Source: DASXKD01 sp963734725 (GTDB taxonomy: Bacteria > Actinomycetota > Actinomycetes > Streptosporangiales > Streptosporangiaceae). From it: DNA of 64,000 nt. The DNA lies in assembly GCA_963734725.1 (NCBI GenBank), contig CAVTIX010000014.1:248001-312000 (forward strand), written 5' to 3'. Under the pieces are notes generated by a model. The model was given only the letters and a program-made list of their open reading frames with translations, ran no database searches and was not told the DNA's origin. Shown here piece by piece: positions 1 through 7,286 of the stretch (positions are counted from its first letter, which is position 1; every line of letters begins with the position of its first letter). The position numbers and the translations under genes were made by a program.

Positions 1-30
1 GGAGCGCAGACCGGGCGATGCCTGACGATC

Positions 31-813
31 TCACTCGCCGTCGTACTCGTCGTGGCGGCGGAAGAAGTTGAGCGGGTCGCTGGGACCGCGCGCCTCGTTG
101 CGCCCCCGCGGCGCCCGGTCGAGCCACTGGTACATGCCCCAGAGGCCGTCCAGGCCGCGCGCATAGGCCGAGTACGTGTGGTAGACGACTCCATCCTCGA
201 GCGCGAACGCGCTCATGCCCGGGCGCTCGCGCGTGTAGGTCGCCCAGTCGGTGCCCGTCGTTGCGGCCCACGCGTCGAACGGCCCGCGCATGTCCTCCGG
301 CGGCGACCACACGGGCGACTCGCGGAAGTTGTACCGGAAGGCGCCCGCGCTCTCCTGCTCCTCGGTGTTGGAGACGTCGAAGTCGCCGTTGAAGTCGCTG
401 CCGAACGAGGAGGCCCAGGGGAAGCTCCAGCCCATCCGCCGCTTGTAGCCCTGCAGTTTTGCCAGCGGGGCGCGTGACACCGCCCACAGCATCACGTCGT
501 GGTTGGCCAGGTGGGCCGCGAAGCCGTTGAAGCCGTCGGCGATCGCCGAGCAGGCGGGACAACCGGCGGTGAAGTCGGGCCCGAACATGAAGTGGTAGAC
601 GAGGAGCTGTGAGCGCCCGCGGAACAGGTCGGCCAGCGAGGCGCTCCCTGCGTCCGTCTCGAAGCGGTAGTTCTTGTCGATCCGGACCCAGGGCAGCTCT
701 TGGCGCCGCCGCGCCAGTTCGTCGCTGCGCCGTATCAGCTCCTTCTCGGCATCGAGCAGCTCCAGCCGGGCGGCAAGCCACTCTTCTCGTGTTCCGGACT
801 TGTGGCTGGTCAT
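31..813 (-). CDS. DUF899 family thioredoxin-like protein
   Basis: A 260-residue protein with the DUF899 layout: a helical N-terminus, then a thioredoxin-like core with a CPAC pair in the stretch GPDFTAGCPACSAIADGF near residue 85, and the conserved tail FNFFRRHDEY-like segment (here LNFFRRHDEYDGE). The family is predicted to be a thioredoxin-fold protein, possibly redox active; no reaction is established. The gene lies 61 bp downstream of the DUF2182 gene on the same strand and probably belongs to the operon that starts near 2382. A short inverted repeat in the gap could give it some independent control. No signal peptide, so cytoplasmic. Confidence 0.88.
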   Translation of the reverse strand: MTSHKSGTREEWLAARLELLDAEKELIRRSDELARRRQELPWVRIDKNYRFETDAGSASLADLFRGRSQLLVYHFMFGPDFTAGCPACSAIADGFNGFAAHLANHDVMLWAVSRAPLAKLQGYKRRMGWSFPWASSFGSDFNGDFDVSNTEEQESAGAFRYNFRESPVWSPPEDMRGPFDAWAATTGTDWATYTRERPGMSAFALEDGVVYHTYSAYARGLDGLWGMYQWLDRAPRGRNEARGPSDPLNFFRRHDEYDGE

Positions 814-830
814 TGGTTTGTCTCCTTCGT

Positions 831-844
831 ATTGTCACAACAAT
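831..844. promoter_or_regulatory. small inverted repeat upstream of the DUF899 gene
   Basis: ATTGT and ACAAT arms separated by CACA form a perfect 5-bp inverted repeat in the 61-bp gap upstream of the DUF899 start. It could be an operator or chance; only its symmetry and position support it. Confidence 0.3.
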
Positions 845-874
845 TTTTGGCCGGGCTCGCGGCGCGATGACGCC

Positions 875-1558
875 TCACATCGCCGGCGCCAGCCCGGGAA
901 CCGAGGACGGCGCGAGGACGATCCAGATACCGAGTCCGACGATCGCGAGCGCCAGCGGCACATCGACGACGGCTATGGCGGGCAGAAGCTTCTGGGCCAG
1001 GACCAGCACGGCGATCACCGACATCCAGATGAGGCTCATGGCCCCGAGCGCCAACAGCATCAGCATCAGCCCGATGCTCGAGCCGACGCAGCAGAGCCCG
1101 AACCTGAATCCGGAGCGGACGGTGTCGCGGCAGCGCCGGCGGAAGTGCCGCTTGACCGGGGTGAGCTCATACAGGCCGGCCGCGATCACCACGACTCCGG
1201 CGGCAACGTACCCGTGCGGCCGATACAGCGCATAGACTGCGACGCCCACCAGGGCCCAGACGGCCAGGTAGGACCCGGTGAACAGCGGCACGGCGCGCAC
1301 CCCGCCGCTGGCCTGAGCGCGCCTCAGCACCGCCGGGGCCGCGCCCGGCAGCATCATCGCCGCCATCATCACCACCCACACGGCGATGAAGAACGCGAAC
1401 GAGCCGAGCCTGGTCGTCACCCCCATGTCCATACCGTGCATCTGCCAGACCGCGATGCCCCAGGACGCGGTGGCGAGCCCGAGCGTCGCCGTCAGCGCGG
1501 CTGCCATCGCGCCCGTCCTAGCCGTCGCGATCGTGGTAGTGAATCCGCGGTCAGCCAT
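875..1558 (-). CDS. DUF2182 integral membrane protein
   Basis: A 227-residue hydrophobic protein with about six membrane segments. It carries DUF2182 signatures: WVVMMAAMMLP near residue 60, ELTPVKRHF near residue 130 and a Cys pair in RFGLCCVGSS near residue 153. The family is described as predicted metal-binding membrane proteins; the transported or bound species is unknown. Its start overlaps the 3' end of the ArsR gene by 8 bp, so the two are likely translationally coupled. Co-occurrence with SRPBCC, ArsR and DUF899 is a recurring actinobacterial grouping and suggests a shared, still unassigned, stress or metal-related role. Confidence 0.85.
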   Translation of the reverse strand: MADRGFTTTIATARTGAMAAALTATLGLATASWGIAVWQMHGMDMGVTTRLGSFAFFIAVWVVMMAAMMLPGAAPAVLRRAQASGGVRAVPLFTGSYLAVWALVGVAVYALYRPHGYVAAGVVVIAAGLYELTPVKRHFRRRCRDTVRSGFRFGLCCVGSSIGLMLMLLALGAMSLIWMSVIAVLVLAQKLLPAIAVVDVPLALAIVGLGIWIVLAPSSVPGLAPAM

Positions 1559-1958
1559 GATGCCCTCGGGTTTCGTGTAGCGGGGGAGCGGCGGGTCTGC
1601 CGACGGTCCGGTCGAGGTGGTCTTGCAGGGCGCCGAGCGGGCTCTCCCAGTCGCGGGCGAGCGCGGCCAGGAACTGCTGGGCCAGTTGCATCGGCGCCGA
1701 CTGCACCCGGTAGCGGACCCGGCGCCGTTCCCCCGGTTCGGCGGTGACCAGGCCGGCCTGGGCGAGCAGGGCCAGGTGCTTGGCGATCGCCTGCCGGGTG
1801 ATCGGCAGCCGGGCGGCCAGGTCGGTGGCCGTGGCCGGGCCGCCCGAGGCCAGCGCGGCCAAAATGGCCCGCCGGGTCGGGTCGGCCAGCGCGGCGAAGA
1901 CCTGTTCGGCGACCGCCTCGATGCCGGGTGCGGCGGGAGGCAGTGGATCAGGCGGCAT
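1551..1958 (-). CDS. ArsR-family winged-helix transcriptional regulator
   Basis: A 135-residue regulator with one winged helix-turn-helix of the ArsR type: FAALADPTRRAILAAL starts the domain near residue 20, the recognition helix is around LPITRQAIAKHLALLAQAGLV, and the wing contains GERRRVRYRV. No Cys-rich metal site is visible, so it may belong to the non-metal branch that is usually paired with SRPBCC genes. The start overlaps the SRPBCC gene by 11 bp and the stop overlaps DUF2182 by 8 bp. It is the likely autorepressor acting at the palindromes upstream of 2382. Confidence 0.9.
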   Translation of the reverse strand: MPPDPLPPAAPGIEAVAEQVFAALADPTRRAILAALASGGPATATDLAARLPITRQAIAKHLALLAQAGLVTAEPGERRRVRYRVQSAPMQLAQQFLAALARDWESPLGALQDHLDRTVGRPAAPPLHETRGHHG

Positions 1959-2382
1959 CGAGGTAGCCGGCCAGTTCGCCCAGCTCCTTCGCCCAGCCGT
2001 CGGTGTTTCCGTCGTAGGCCTTGCGGTGGGCGTCGTCCGGCAGTTGGGCGAACCCGGACTCGACCACCGTCAGCCGGGTGCCGGCGGCCACGGGCTCGAG
2101 GGTGAACTCGACGTAGGTGCGGCGCGGGTCATCGTCGGGCAACCCGTAGATGTGCCAGGTGAACCCGAACACCCTCGGCGCCTCCACCCGTTCCACCCGC
2201 ATATTGGCGGTGAACCTCTCCCCGGTCCACCGCATCCAGGCCGCACCGCCCGGCCGCAGGTCGATCGCCGCCTCGTTGCCGAACCAGCCGGCCAGGCCCT
2301 CGGCTGTGGTCAGCGCCGCCCACACCGTGGCCGGCGGGTGGGCAAGCTCGACGGTCCGCTCGATCCGGTCGGGAAAACTCAT
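1948..2382 (-). CDS. SRPBCC (AHSA1-type) domain protein
   Basis: About 144 residues forming a single START-like SRPBCC domain of the Hsp90-ATPase-activator type: IERTVELAHPPATVWAALTT at the N-terminus, GLAGWFGNEAAIDLRPGG in the middle and TRLTVVESGFAQL near residue 105. Such domains bind hydrophobic ligands; this one's ligand is unknown. The ATG at 2382 is preferred over the ATG at 2394 because the only ribosome-binding sequence, GGAGG, overlaps the upstream ATG and sits 5-6 bases before 2382. It is the first gene of the SRPBCC-ArsR-DUF2182 (probably also DUF899) operon. Confidence 0.88.
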   Translation of the reverse strand: MSFPDRIERTVELAHPPATVWAALTTAEGLAGWFGNEAAIDLRPGGAAWMRWTGERFTANMRVERVEAPRVFGFTWHIYGLPDDDPRRTYVEFTLEPVAAGTRLTVVESGFAQLPDDAHRKAYDGNTDGWAKELGELAGYLDAA

Positions 2383-2398
2383 GACAGCCTCCATTAAG

Positions 2399-2441
2399 TA
2401 GCAACTTGATGGTTGCTATCTTATGGCAACCGTCTGGTTGC
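2399..2441 (-). promoter_or_regulatory. twin palindromic operator upstream of the SRPBCC-ArsR operon
   Basis: Two inverted repeats sharing the half-site GCAAC/GTTGC lie just upstream of the operon. The first is TAGCAAC-6-GTTGCTA (2399-2418) and the second is GCAACC-4-GGTTGC (2426-2441). Symmetry, repetition and position next to an ArsR gene suggest autoregulation. Binding is inferred, not shown. Confidence 0.6.
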
Positions 2442-2531
2442 GTCAATAGCGCGCGAGGCCTTCGGGCCGCAAGAGACGGAGTGCCGCGGAAGCAAGGCAT
2501 CCGGCTGGCTGACGGCACGCAATTCTTTTGA

Positions 2532-2840
2532 TCATGATGGGGGCCCGGCCCCGTGCGGGCCGTGCTCGCCGGCGATCGTTAGCAGGCGCCCGGCCAGCGG
2601 GGTGAGCGAACGGGAGCGCCAGGCGATCGCGGTGACCGCGGGCGCGATGTCAATGACAGGCATGAATCGTATTCCGGCGCGGGCGAATGCGTCTTCCACC
2701 CACGCGGCGGCGAGCCCGACGACTTGCCCGGCGGTGGCGAGCTGGATGAACTTGTCGATCGATTTGGTGGTCGGGCCGAGCCTGGGCGGCCGGCCAGCCC
2801 GGTGACCTGTGGCGAGCCAGAAGTCCCGGCATAGACCCAC
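2532..2840 (-). pseudogene. C-terminal remnant of a LysR-family regulator
   Basis: About 100 residues match only the C-terminal half of a LysR substrate-binding domain: RPPRLGPTTKSIDKFIQLA, then GQVVGLAAAWVEDAF and IAPAVTAIAWR near the end. The N-terminal winged helix and the first effector-domain lobe are absent. On the 5' side the sequence changes directly into a fragment of an unrelated gene on the opposite strand, so this is a truncated relic rather than a short functional protein. Confidence 0.6.
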
Positions 2841-2966
2841 CAGGAGCTGACCGCGCGCGGCGTAGCCTTCCCCGATCCTCCGAGCCGGACATCCTGGGGC
2901 TGGTGGGCCACGTTCACCGATAACGAAGGCAACCTCTACGGCCTCGGCCAGGGCAGCGCGGAGTAA
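2841..2966 (+). pseudogene. C-terminal remnant of a VOC/glyoxalase-family protein
   Basis: An open stretch with no start codon ends at TAA 2964-2966 and encodes QELTARGVAFPDPP followed by WGWWATFTDNEGNLYGLGQ. This is the typical last 40 residues of a small VOC (glyoxalase/bleomycin-resistance) protein. Nothing resembling its N-terminal half lies upstream; the sequence instead abuts the LysR relic on the other strand. Confidence 0.55.
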
Positions 2967-2992
2967 CCCAGGCAGCCCACCCGCTCCGGTGC

Positions 2993-3035
2993 CGATGGCC
3001 GGCCGGCCCGCGCATGGCGGCCCGGCCGGCCATCG
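2993..3035. terminator. strong GC-rich hairpin, probable bidirectional terminator
   Basis: A perfect 14-bp inverted repeat (CGATGGCCGGCCGG and its complement) with a 15-nt loop lies 8 bases beyond the stop codon of the S8 protease gene. There is no U-run, as is usual for actinobacterial terminators. Confidence 0.65.
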
Positions 3036-3043
3036 AAGGGCGG

Positions 3044-4555
3044 TTATCCGCCAACTGCCTTCAGCGCGTCAACCTCACCGGAGCCGTACCAGCTGTTGTG
3101 GCCCACTCCGCCCTGGCAGGCCTGCGGAGCGCCGCCATCGACAGCCGGGAAGAAGTCGTACGCCGACGTGTCGCTGGGGCAGGCAATCGGGTTGGTCATC
3201 TGCTGCAGCGCTGCCGCGAGCGCACTGCCCGTCTTGCCGGTGGCGCTCTCCAGCAGCGCCGCGACTCCCACGGCGTGCGGGGACGCCATCGACGTTCCCT
3301 GCTGGTAGCAGTACGTGGCGCCGCTGGGGTCGACCACCCTGCGCGCGGCCAGACAGGTGGTGTTGAGCAGGGCCGACGGCCACGTCGACAGCACCCGGCC
3401 ATTCGGCGCCGCAGCGGTGAGCTGCAGGATCGAGTCGCCACCAGGCGCCGCCACGTCGGTCGCCGAGACACCGAAGGAGGAATAGAACGACTTCTCCCGC
3501 AGGTTGCCGGTCGCGCTCACGCCGACCACCCCTGGCACCTCGACCGGAACCACCGCGCAGGCATTCGTGATGTCCCGCGTCACCGGCGTCGTGTCGTCCG
3601 GGCTAGTGGCGTCCTGGGTCGGGTGCGACATGTCGTCGGCCTGGTTGCCGTCGGCCGCGACCACCAGCGTGCCCTGGGACTGGGCGAACTGGATGGCCCG
3701 CCGCTCGGCTACCCAGATCGCCCGCTGGCCCGCGTCGTTGCGGCAGTTGAACAGCCACGGGTCGGCGAAGTAGCTGTTGTTCGTGATGTTGATGTGGTGC
3801 GTGCCGGCCCACATGAACGCACATACCACGGCCTCGGGGAAGAAGAACCCGTCGGCGTTCCCGGCCTTGATGCCGGCCAGCTTCACGTTGGGCGCGACGC
3901 CGACGATACCGATGCCGTTCTTGGCCGCCGCGATCGTGCCGGCCGTGTGGGTGCCGTGCCCGTTGTCGTCCATCCACGCTGCCGGGCTGGTGTTCGGGGT
4001 GCCACTGACACAAGACGCGCTGTCGGCGAAGTCCACGTTCGGCGCAATGTCGGGGTGCGTCCAGTCCAGGCCGGTGTCGATGTCGCCGACGACGACGTGC
4101 GGGCTACCGCCATTGATGGCGCGCGCTTGCGGCGCGTTGATCTGGCTCATGTCCCACTGCAGGCCCGACAGGGTATCGCCACCCGGCGCAGGAACCGGCG
4201 GGCCGACGGGACCGCTGTCGGCCATCACGTCGCTGACCTGTGTCGCAAACCCAGCGGTGCTGGCCGCACCCGCGACTTTGTTGTTCTGCTGCACCGCCGC
4301 GGCGAAGTTCGCGTTGCTCGACCGCGCGATCACCACACCGATCTGCGAGTAGTTGGCGACCAGCGTGCCACCGGCGTTGCTCACGGTGGCCGCCGCGTCA
4401 GCGGATGACGCGCCGCCGCGGTACAGCACGATGTAGGTCGAGTCCGCGCCTTGTGTCGCTGCCGACGCCGGTGCGGCGGCGGCTGCAGTCGCGCCAGCGA
4501 CGAGCAGCCCGACGGATACCAGGACTGCTTTGACTCGAGTTGACCGCACGCTCAT
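3044..4555 (-). CDS. secreted subtilisin-like S8 serine peptidase
   Basis: A 503-residue subtilase. Residues 1-33 form a signal peptide (basic MSVRSTRVKA, hydrophobic core, ASA-type cleavage site), followed by an inhibitor_I9-like propeptide (about 40-108). The catalytic triad is visible: Asp160 in VVVGDIDTGLDWTHPDI, His200 in NGHGTHTAGTIAA and Ser in GTSMASPHAVGVAALL. It is probably secreted, matured by removal of the propeptide, and used for extracellular protein degradation. The gene is monocistronic with a strong hairpin just downstream. Codon use and length are normal for secreted actinobacterial subtilases, with no C-terminal anchor. Confidence 0.95.
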   Translation of the reverse strand: MSVRSTRVKAVLVSVGLLVAGATAAAAAPASAATQGADSTYIVLYRGGASSADAAATVSNAGGTLVANYSQIGVVIARSSNANFAAAVQQNNKVAGAASTAGFATQVSDVMADSGPVGPPVPAPGGDTLSGLQWDMSQINAPQARAINGGSPHVVVGDIDTGLDWTHPDIAPNVDFADSASCVSGTPNTSPAAWMDDNGHGTHTAGTIAAAKNGIGIVGVAPNVKLAGIKAGNADGFFFPEAVVCAFMWAGTHHINITNNSYFADPWLFNCRNDAGQRAIWVAERRAIQFAQSQGTLVVAADGNQADDMSHPTQDATSPDDTTPVTRDITNACAVVPVEVPGVVGVSATGNLREKSFYSSFGVSATDVAAPGGDSILQLTAAAPNGRVLSTWPSALLNTTCLAARRVVDPSGATYCYQQGTSMASPHAVGVAALLESATGKTGSALAAALQQMTNPIACPSDTSAYDFFPAVDGGAPQACQGGVGHNSWYGSGEVDALKAVGG

Positions 4556-4837
4556 GGGCGTACCCCCAAGGCTCCATCAAGGAATAGGCGCAGCGGTTTG
4601 CCGAGCCATGGGAAGACCTTTACATTACCGGGAAGGGGCTGGCAAGAGAGCTGCATGCTTTGGTCCGCTACGGCTTCGGGGAGACCAGGTCCTGCGTGCC
4701 TCATCCGGTGACGGTGAGCCGGTAGTTGTAGGTGCGGTCGCCGGGCGGTTGGTTGGAACGCGGGGTCGGGGCACGGGTAGTCATCGACGAGGGCGCCGTT
4801 AGCATTTGGCATCCAGCGCGCAACCCGAGGAGAAACC

Positions 4838-5053
4838 ATGATGGAGCACACCACCGGAGGGCAGCTGAGCCTGGCCCAGTTGGCTGCCCAGCACCACACC
4901 CAGCCGTTGACGATCTTGCGACTGACGGCTCAGCATTCACCTGGAGGCGCGTACCCAGGAAACGTCAGCGATTACATTAACGGCGTTTTCACCGGCAGCA
5001 TCGCCCACGACCAGCACATGCCCGCAGGGCTGCGGCTGTACCTGCCCTCTTGA
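4838..5053 (+). CDS. small hypothetical protein (71 aa)
   Basis: A 71-residue acid-neutral protein beginning MMEHTTGGQLSLAQLAAQHH and ending MPAGLRLYLPS. A good ribosome-binding site (GAGGAG) lies 7-8 bases before the ATG. The core (LAQLAAQHHTQPLTILRLTA, then a YINGVF segment, then MPAGLRLYLP) has the rhythm of a LysM-like module, with an N-terminal helix pair and a final 'G-L-x-L-x-LP' strand, but the resemblance is loose. No signal peptide, membrane segment or Cys. Function unknown. Confidence 0.6.
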   Translation: MMEHTTGGQLSLAQLAAQHHTQPLTILRLTAQHSPGGAYPGNVSDYINGVFTGSIAHDQHMPAGLRLYLPS

Positions 5054-5136
5054 TCTCACCCGGCGGCGATCGCACGCCAGCGCGCCGTGGCGAGGCCGCC
5101 ACCTCGCTAAAGGTGGTTGGTCCAGGGCCGGGAGAG

Positions 5137-5337
5137 CTAAAGGTGGTGAGTCAGTGGCTGGGAGATATGCCGGTCGTACCAAAACTGCGCCTCGCGCCGC
5201 GACTCGCATGGCCACGGATCCCAGGCCGCGCAACCAGGGCTGAGGCAGCTGATCCTGGTCTTCCCCTCGGGTGTCCTTTCTTCCACCGGCAGATGCGTCG
5301 CAATGCGGTGGGGGCTTGTGTCGGTGGTTGCCTGCAT
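5137..5337 (-). CDS. small hypothetical protein with Cys pairs (66 aa)
   Basis: The start at 5337 is chosen because GGAGGAG stands 7 bases upstream, an excellent ribosome-binding site; a longer in-frame extension lacks one. The 66-residue product has an N-terminal IATHLPVEERTPEGKTRISC segment followed by CLSPGCAAWDPWPCESRREA, with three Cys spaced like a small zinc-knuckle or mere conserved pattern. Function unknown; no operon partner is evident. Confidence 0.5.
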   Translation of the reverse strand: MQATTDTSPHRIATHLPVEERTPEGKTRISCLSPGCAAWDPWPCESRREAQFWYDRHISQPLTHHL

Positions 5338-5822
5338 GAGTCCACTCCTCCCCGGCAGGTCCGGCCAGGCGTGCTGGTCCTGGTTCCGCCCCTGCCAGGC
5401 GTCAACGGCTGCCCCCGGCGCGGGCGGGCCTGTTCTGTGCGGACAGTCCGCCACTGCCAGGGACCTCACAGTCCAGGCTTAGATCACATGCAGCCCGGTC
5501 GCACGGCGACACGCCGGGGCTGCGGCTGGACTGACCAGTACACTCCGCAGCTGCCCACCTGGCCGACCGCTGCGCTGGCCGTGATGGCAGGCCATCGCTT
5601 GCCAAGCGCGCGCCCGCCGTACGCCGCTACGGCGCCCGCCGCGGGGGCCCACCCTCATCCTGAACAGTTCGCCGCTGACGCTGCGTGCTGCTTGTCATGT
5701 GTTGCTCCTCCGGCCGCGCTTGTGGAGACTTCGGCCTGTGCCGTTGCCGTCACGGCGGGAACCACCATCGGCTTCCCCGGGCGGGAACGCCTAAACAGGC
5801 CGGACAGCCGTACCCTGGCCTG
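5338..5822. other. gap without a convincing gene
   Basis: Reading frames here lack credible ribosome-binding sites and family resemblance. The end of the gap (5685-5822) is open in frame with the LanC-like gene and could be an N-terminal extension of it, but its composition (Cys, Arg and Gly rich, no similarity to the LanC fold) argues against that. Confidence 0.4.
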
Positions 5823-7157
5823 GTGGCGGGCGAGGCTTACCGAGAGCTGGGCGAGGCGGCCTGGGCGTGGGTGCTGGGCCAGGTCCGGGGCGATGAGGGC
5901 CCGTGGCTTCCTGAGGTGGTGCCCGACGATGAGCCGCCTGCCGGGCCGGGTACCGACCGCGATTCGGTGTACGCGGGGATCGGCGGGTTGGCCCCGGTGC
6001 TGGCTGAGCTGCGCCGGGCCCGCACGCTGACCGGCGCCGAGCAGGCATTGGCGGCAGGGATCGTGGCCCGGCTGTGTGCGGAGGTGCCTGGCCGGGCCGA
6101 GCCGTCGCTGTATGTCGGGCTGGGCGGGGACGTGACGGCGCTGCGGCTCCTCGCCCCGGGCAGTGAGCAGGCCGCCTTGGCCCGGCTGGCGCAGCTGATG
6201 ACACCCTTGGGGTGGGATACCACGCTGCAGATCGTGCCGGGGTCGGCCGCGCCGGTGACGGATCTGGGGCTGGGCGGCGCCGGCGTGGTGCTGGCCGCGA
6301 TCTGGGCCGGCGGTGAGCACGCCCGCGGCATCGCCGCGACCGGCGGCCAGGCCCTGCTGGGCGCGGCCGGTCAGACCGAGGGCGGTCTGGACTGGGCAAG
6401 GGCGCCTGGGATGAGCTCCCGGGCGCCCAACTACTCCCACGGCACCGCAGGGGTAGCCACCGCGCTGGCCATCGCCGGCGCCACCCTGGGCCGCGCGGAC
6501 CTTATCGCCGCCGCCGCGCAGGGGGCGCAGCACCTGCTGGCCGTGGGCAGGCTGGACGAGGACGGGTTCATCGTCCCGCACACCCTGCCCTGTTCCACCG
6601 AGGATGTGGACCCGGTGACCTACAACTGGTGCAACGGGCCAGCCGGGACCTCGCAGTTCTTCGCCGCGCTGGCCCTCGCCGGGGTGGACGAGATCGACGG
6701 CATGCCGGTGACCTGGCTGCGGCAACGATGCCTGGACGCCATCCTTGCCTCCGGGGTGCCGGCGCGGCGCCGGCCAGGGTTCTGGGACAACGACGGCCGA
6801 TGCTGTGGCACTGCCGGCGTCGGGGATGTGCTGCTCGACGCCGCGCAGGATTGTGGTGACCCGGTGCGGGCTGACCGGTTGCTGCGGGCCGCCCGCACGA
6901 TGGCAGACGCCCTCGCCGACCGGGTGATCCGCGATCAGGCCGGGGCGCGCTGGCGGTTCACCGAGCACCGCCAGGACCCGCCGCTGCTGCCCCCGGGAAC
7001 CTCGTGGATGCAAGGCGCGGCGGGGATCGCGGCCTTCCTGCTTCGCCTGGCCCGGGTGATGCAGGACGGGCTTACCGCCCCGGTCGTTGACCGCCCGGAC
7101 CAGTGGTGGGCCGTGCCAGCCCCACTGCGCACCGTCCACGCCGGTCCGCAGATCTGA
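5823..7157 (+). CDS. standalone LanC-like (lanthionine synthetase C family) protein
   Basis: About 444 residues with the repeated GxxG double-toroid pattern of LanC: NYSHGTAGVATALA, YNWCNGPAGTSQFF, RPGFWDNDGRCCGTAGVGD and PPGTSWMQGAAGIAAFL. In LanC enzymes a Cys, and a Cys-His pair, bind the zinc that activates the nucleophilic Cys of the peptide. Here the first motif is WCNG rather than WCHG and the second is CCG rather than CHG, so the site may be three-Cys or altered. No LanB dehydratase, LanA precursor or transporter is nearby, so it may act in a non-lantibiotic role. The GTG at 5823 is chosen because homologues begin close to YRELGEAAW; an upstream ATG (5685) is possible. Confidence 0.82.
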   Translation: MAGEAYRELGEAAWAWVLGQVRGDEGPWLPEVVPDDEPPAGPGTDRDSVYAGIGGLAPVLAELRRARTLTGAEQALAAGIVARLCAEVPGRAEPSLYVGLGGDVTALRLLAPGSEQAALARLAQLMTPLGWDTTLQIVPGSAAPVTDLGLGGAGVVLAAIWAGGEHARGIAATGGQALLGAAGQTEGGLDWARAPGMSSRAPNYSHGTAGVATALAIAGATLGRADLIAAAAQGAQHLLAVGRLDEDGFIVPHTLPCSTEDVDPVTYNWCNGPAGTSQFFAALALAGVDEIDGMPVTWLRQRCLDAILASGVPARRRPGFWDNDGRCCGTAGVGDVLLDAAQDCGDPVRADRLLRAARTMADALADRVIRDQAGARWRFTEHRQDPPLLPPGTSWMQGAAGIAAFLLRLARVMQDGLTAPVVDRPDQWWAVPAPLRTVHAGPQI

Positions 7158-7198
7158 CTGGAATGGGCGTGGTCCGCAGATCTGACTGGAATGGGCGT
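7143..7198. repeat. perfect 28-bp tandem duplication over the LanC-like stop codon
   Basis: Positions 7143-7170 and 7171-7198 are identical. The first copy contains the last codons and the TGA (7155-7157) of the LanC-like gene; the second repeats them just downstream without function. This looks like a recent slippage duplication. Confidence 0.9.
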
Positions 7199-7286
7199 CA
7201 AGCCCGGCATGGCCGACCGCGGCGAGCGAGGATAGAACGGCAGCACGCGGGCGGCAGCCAGCGGCTCGCACGAGCGTGGAGGCGGC

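Noticed and set aside
5460..5800. A Cys/Ser/Thr-containing stretch before the LanC-like gene, considered as a lanthipeptide precursor
   Set aside because: No start with a ribosome-binding site, no leader-like acidic segment, and the segment is open only as part of a longer low-complexity frame.
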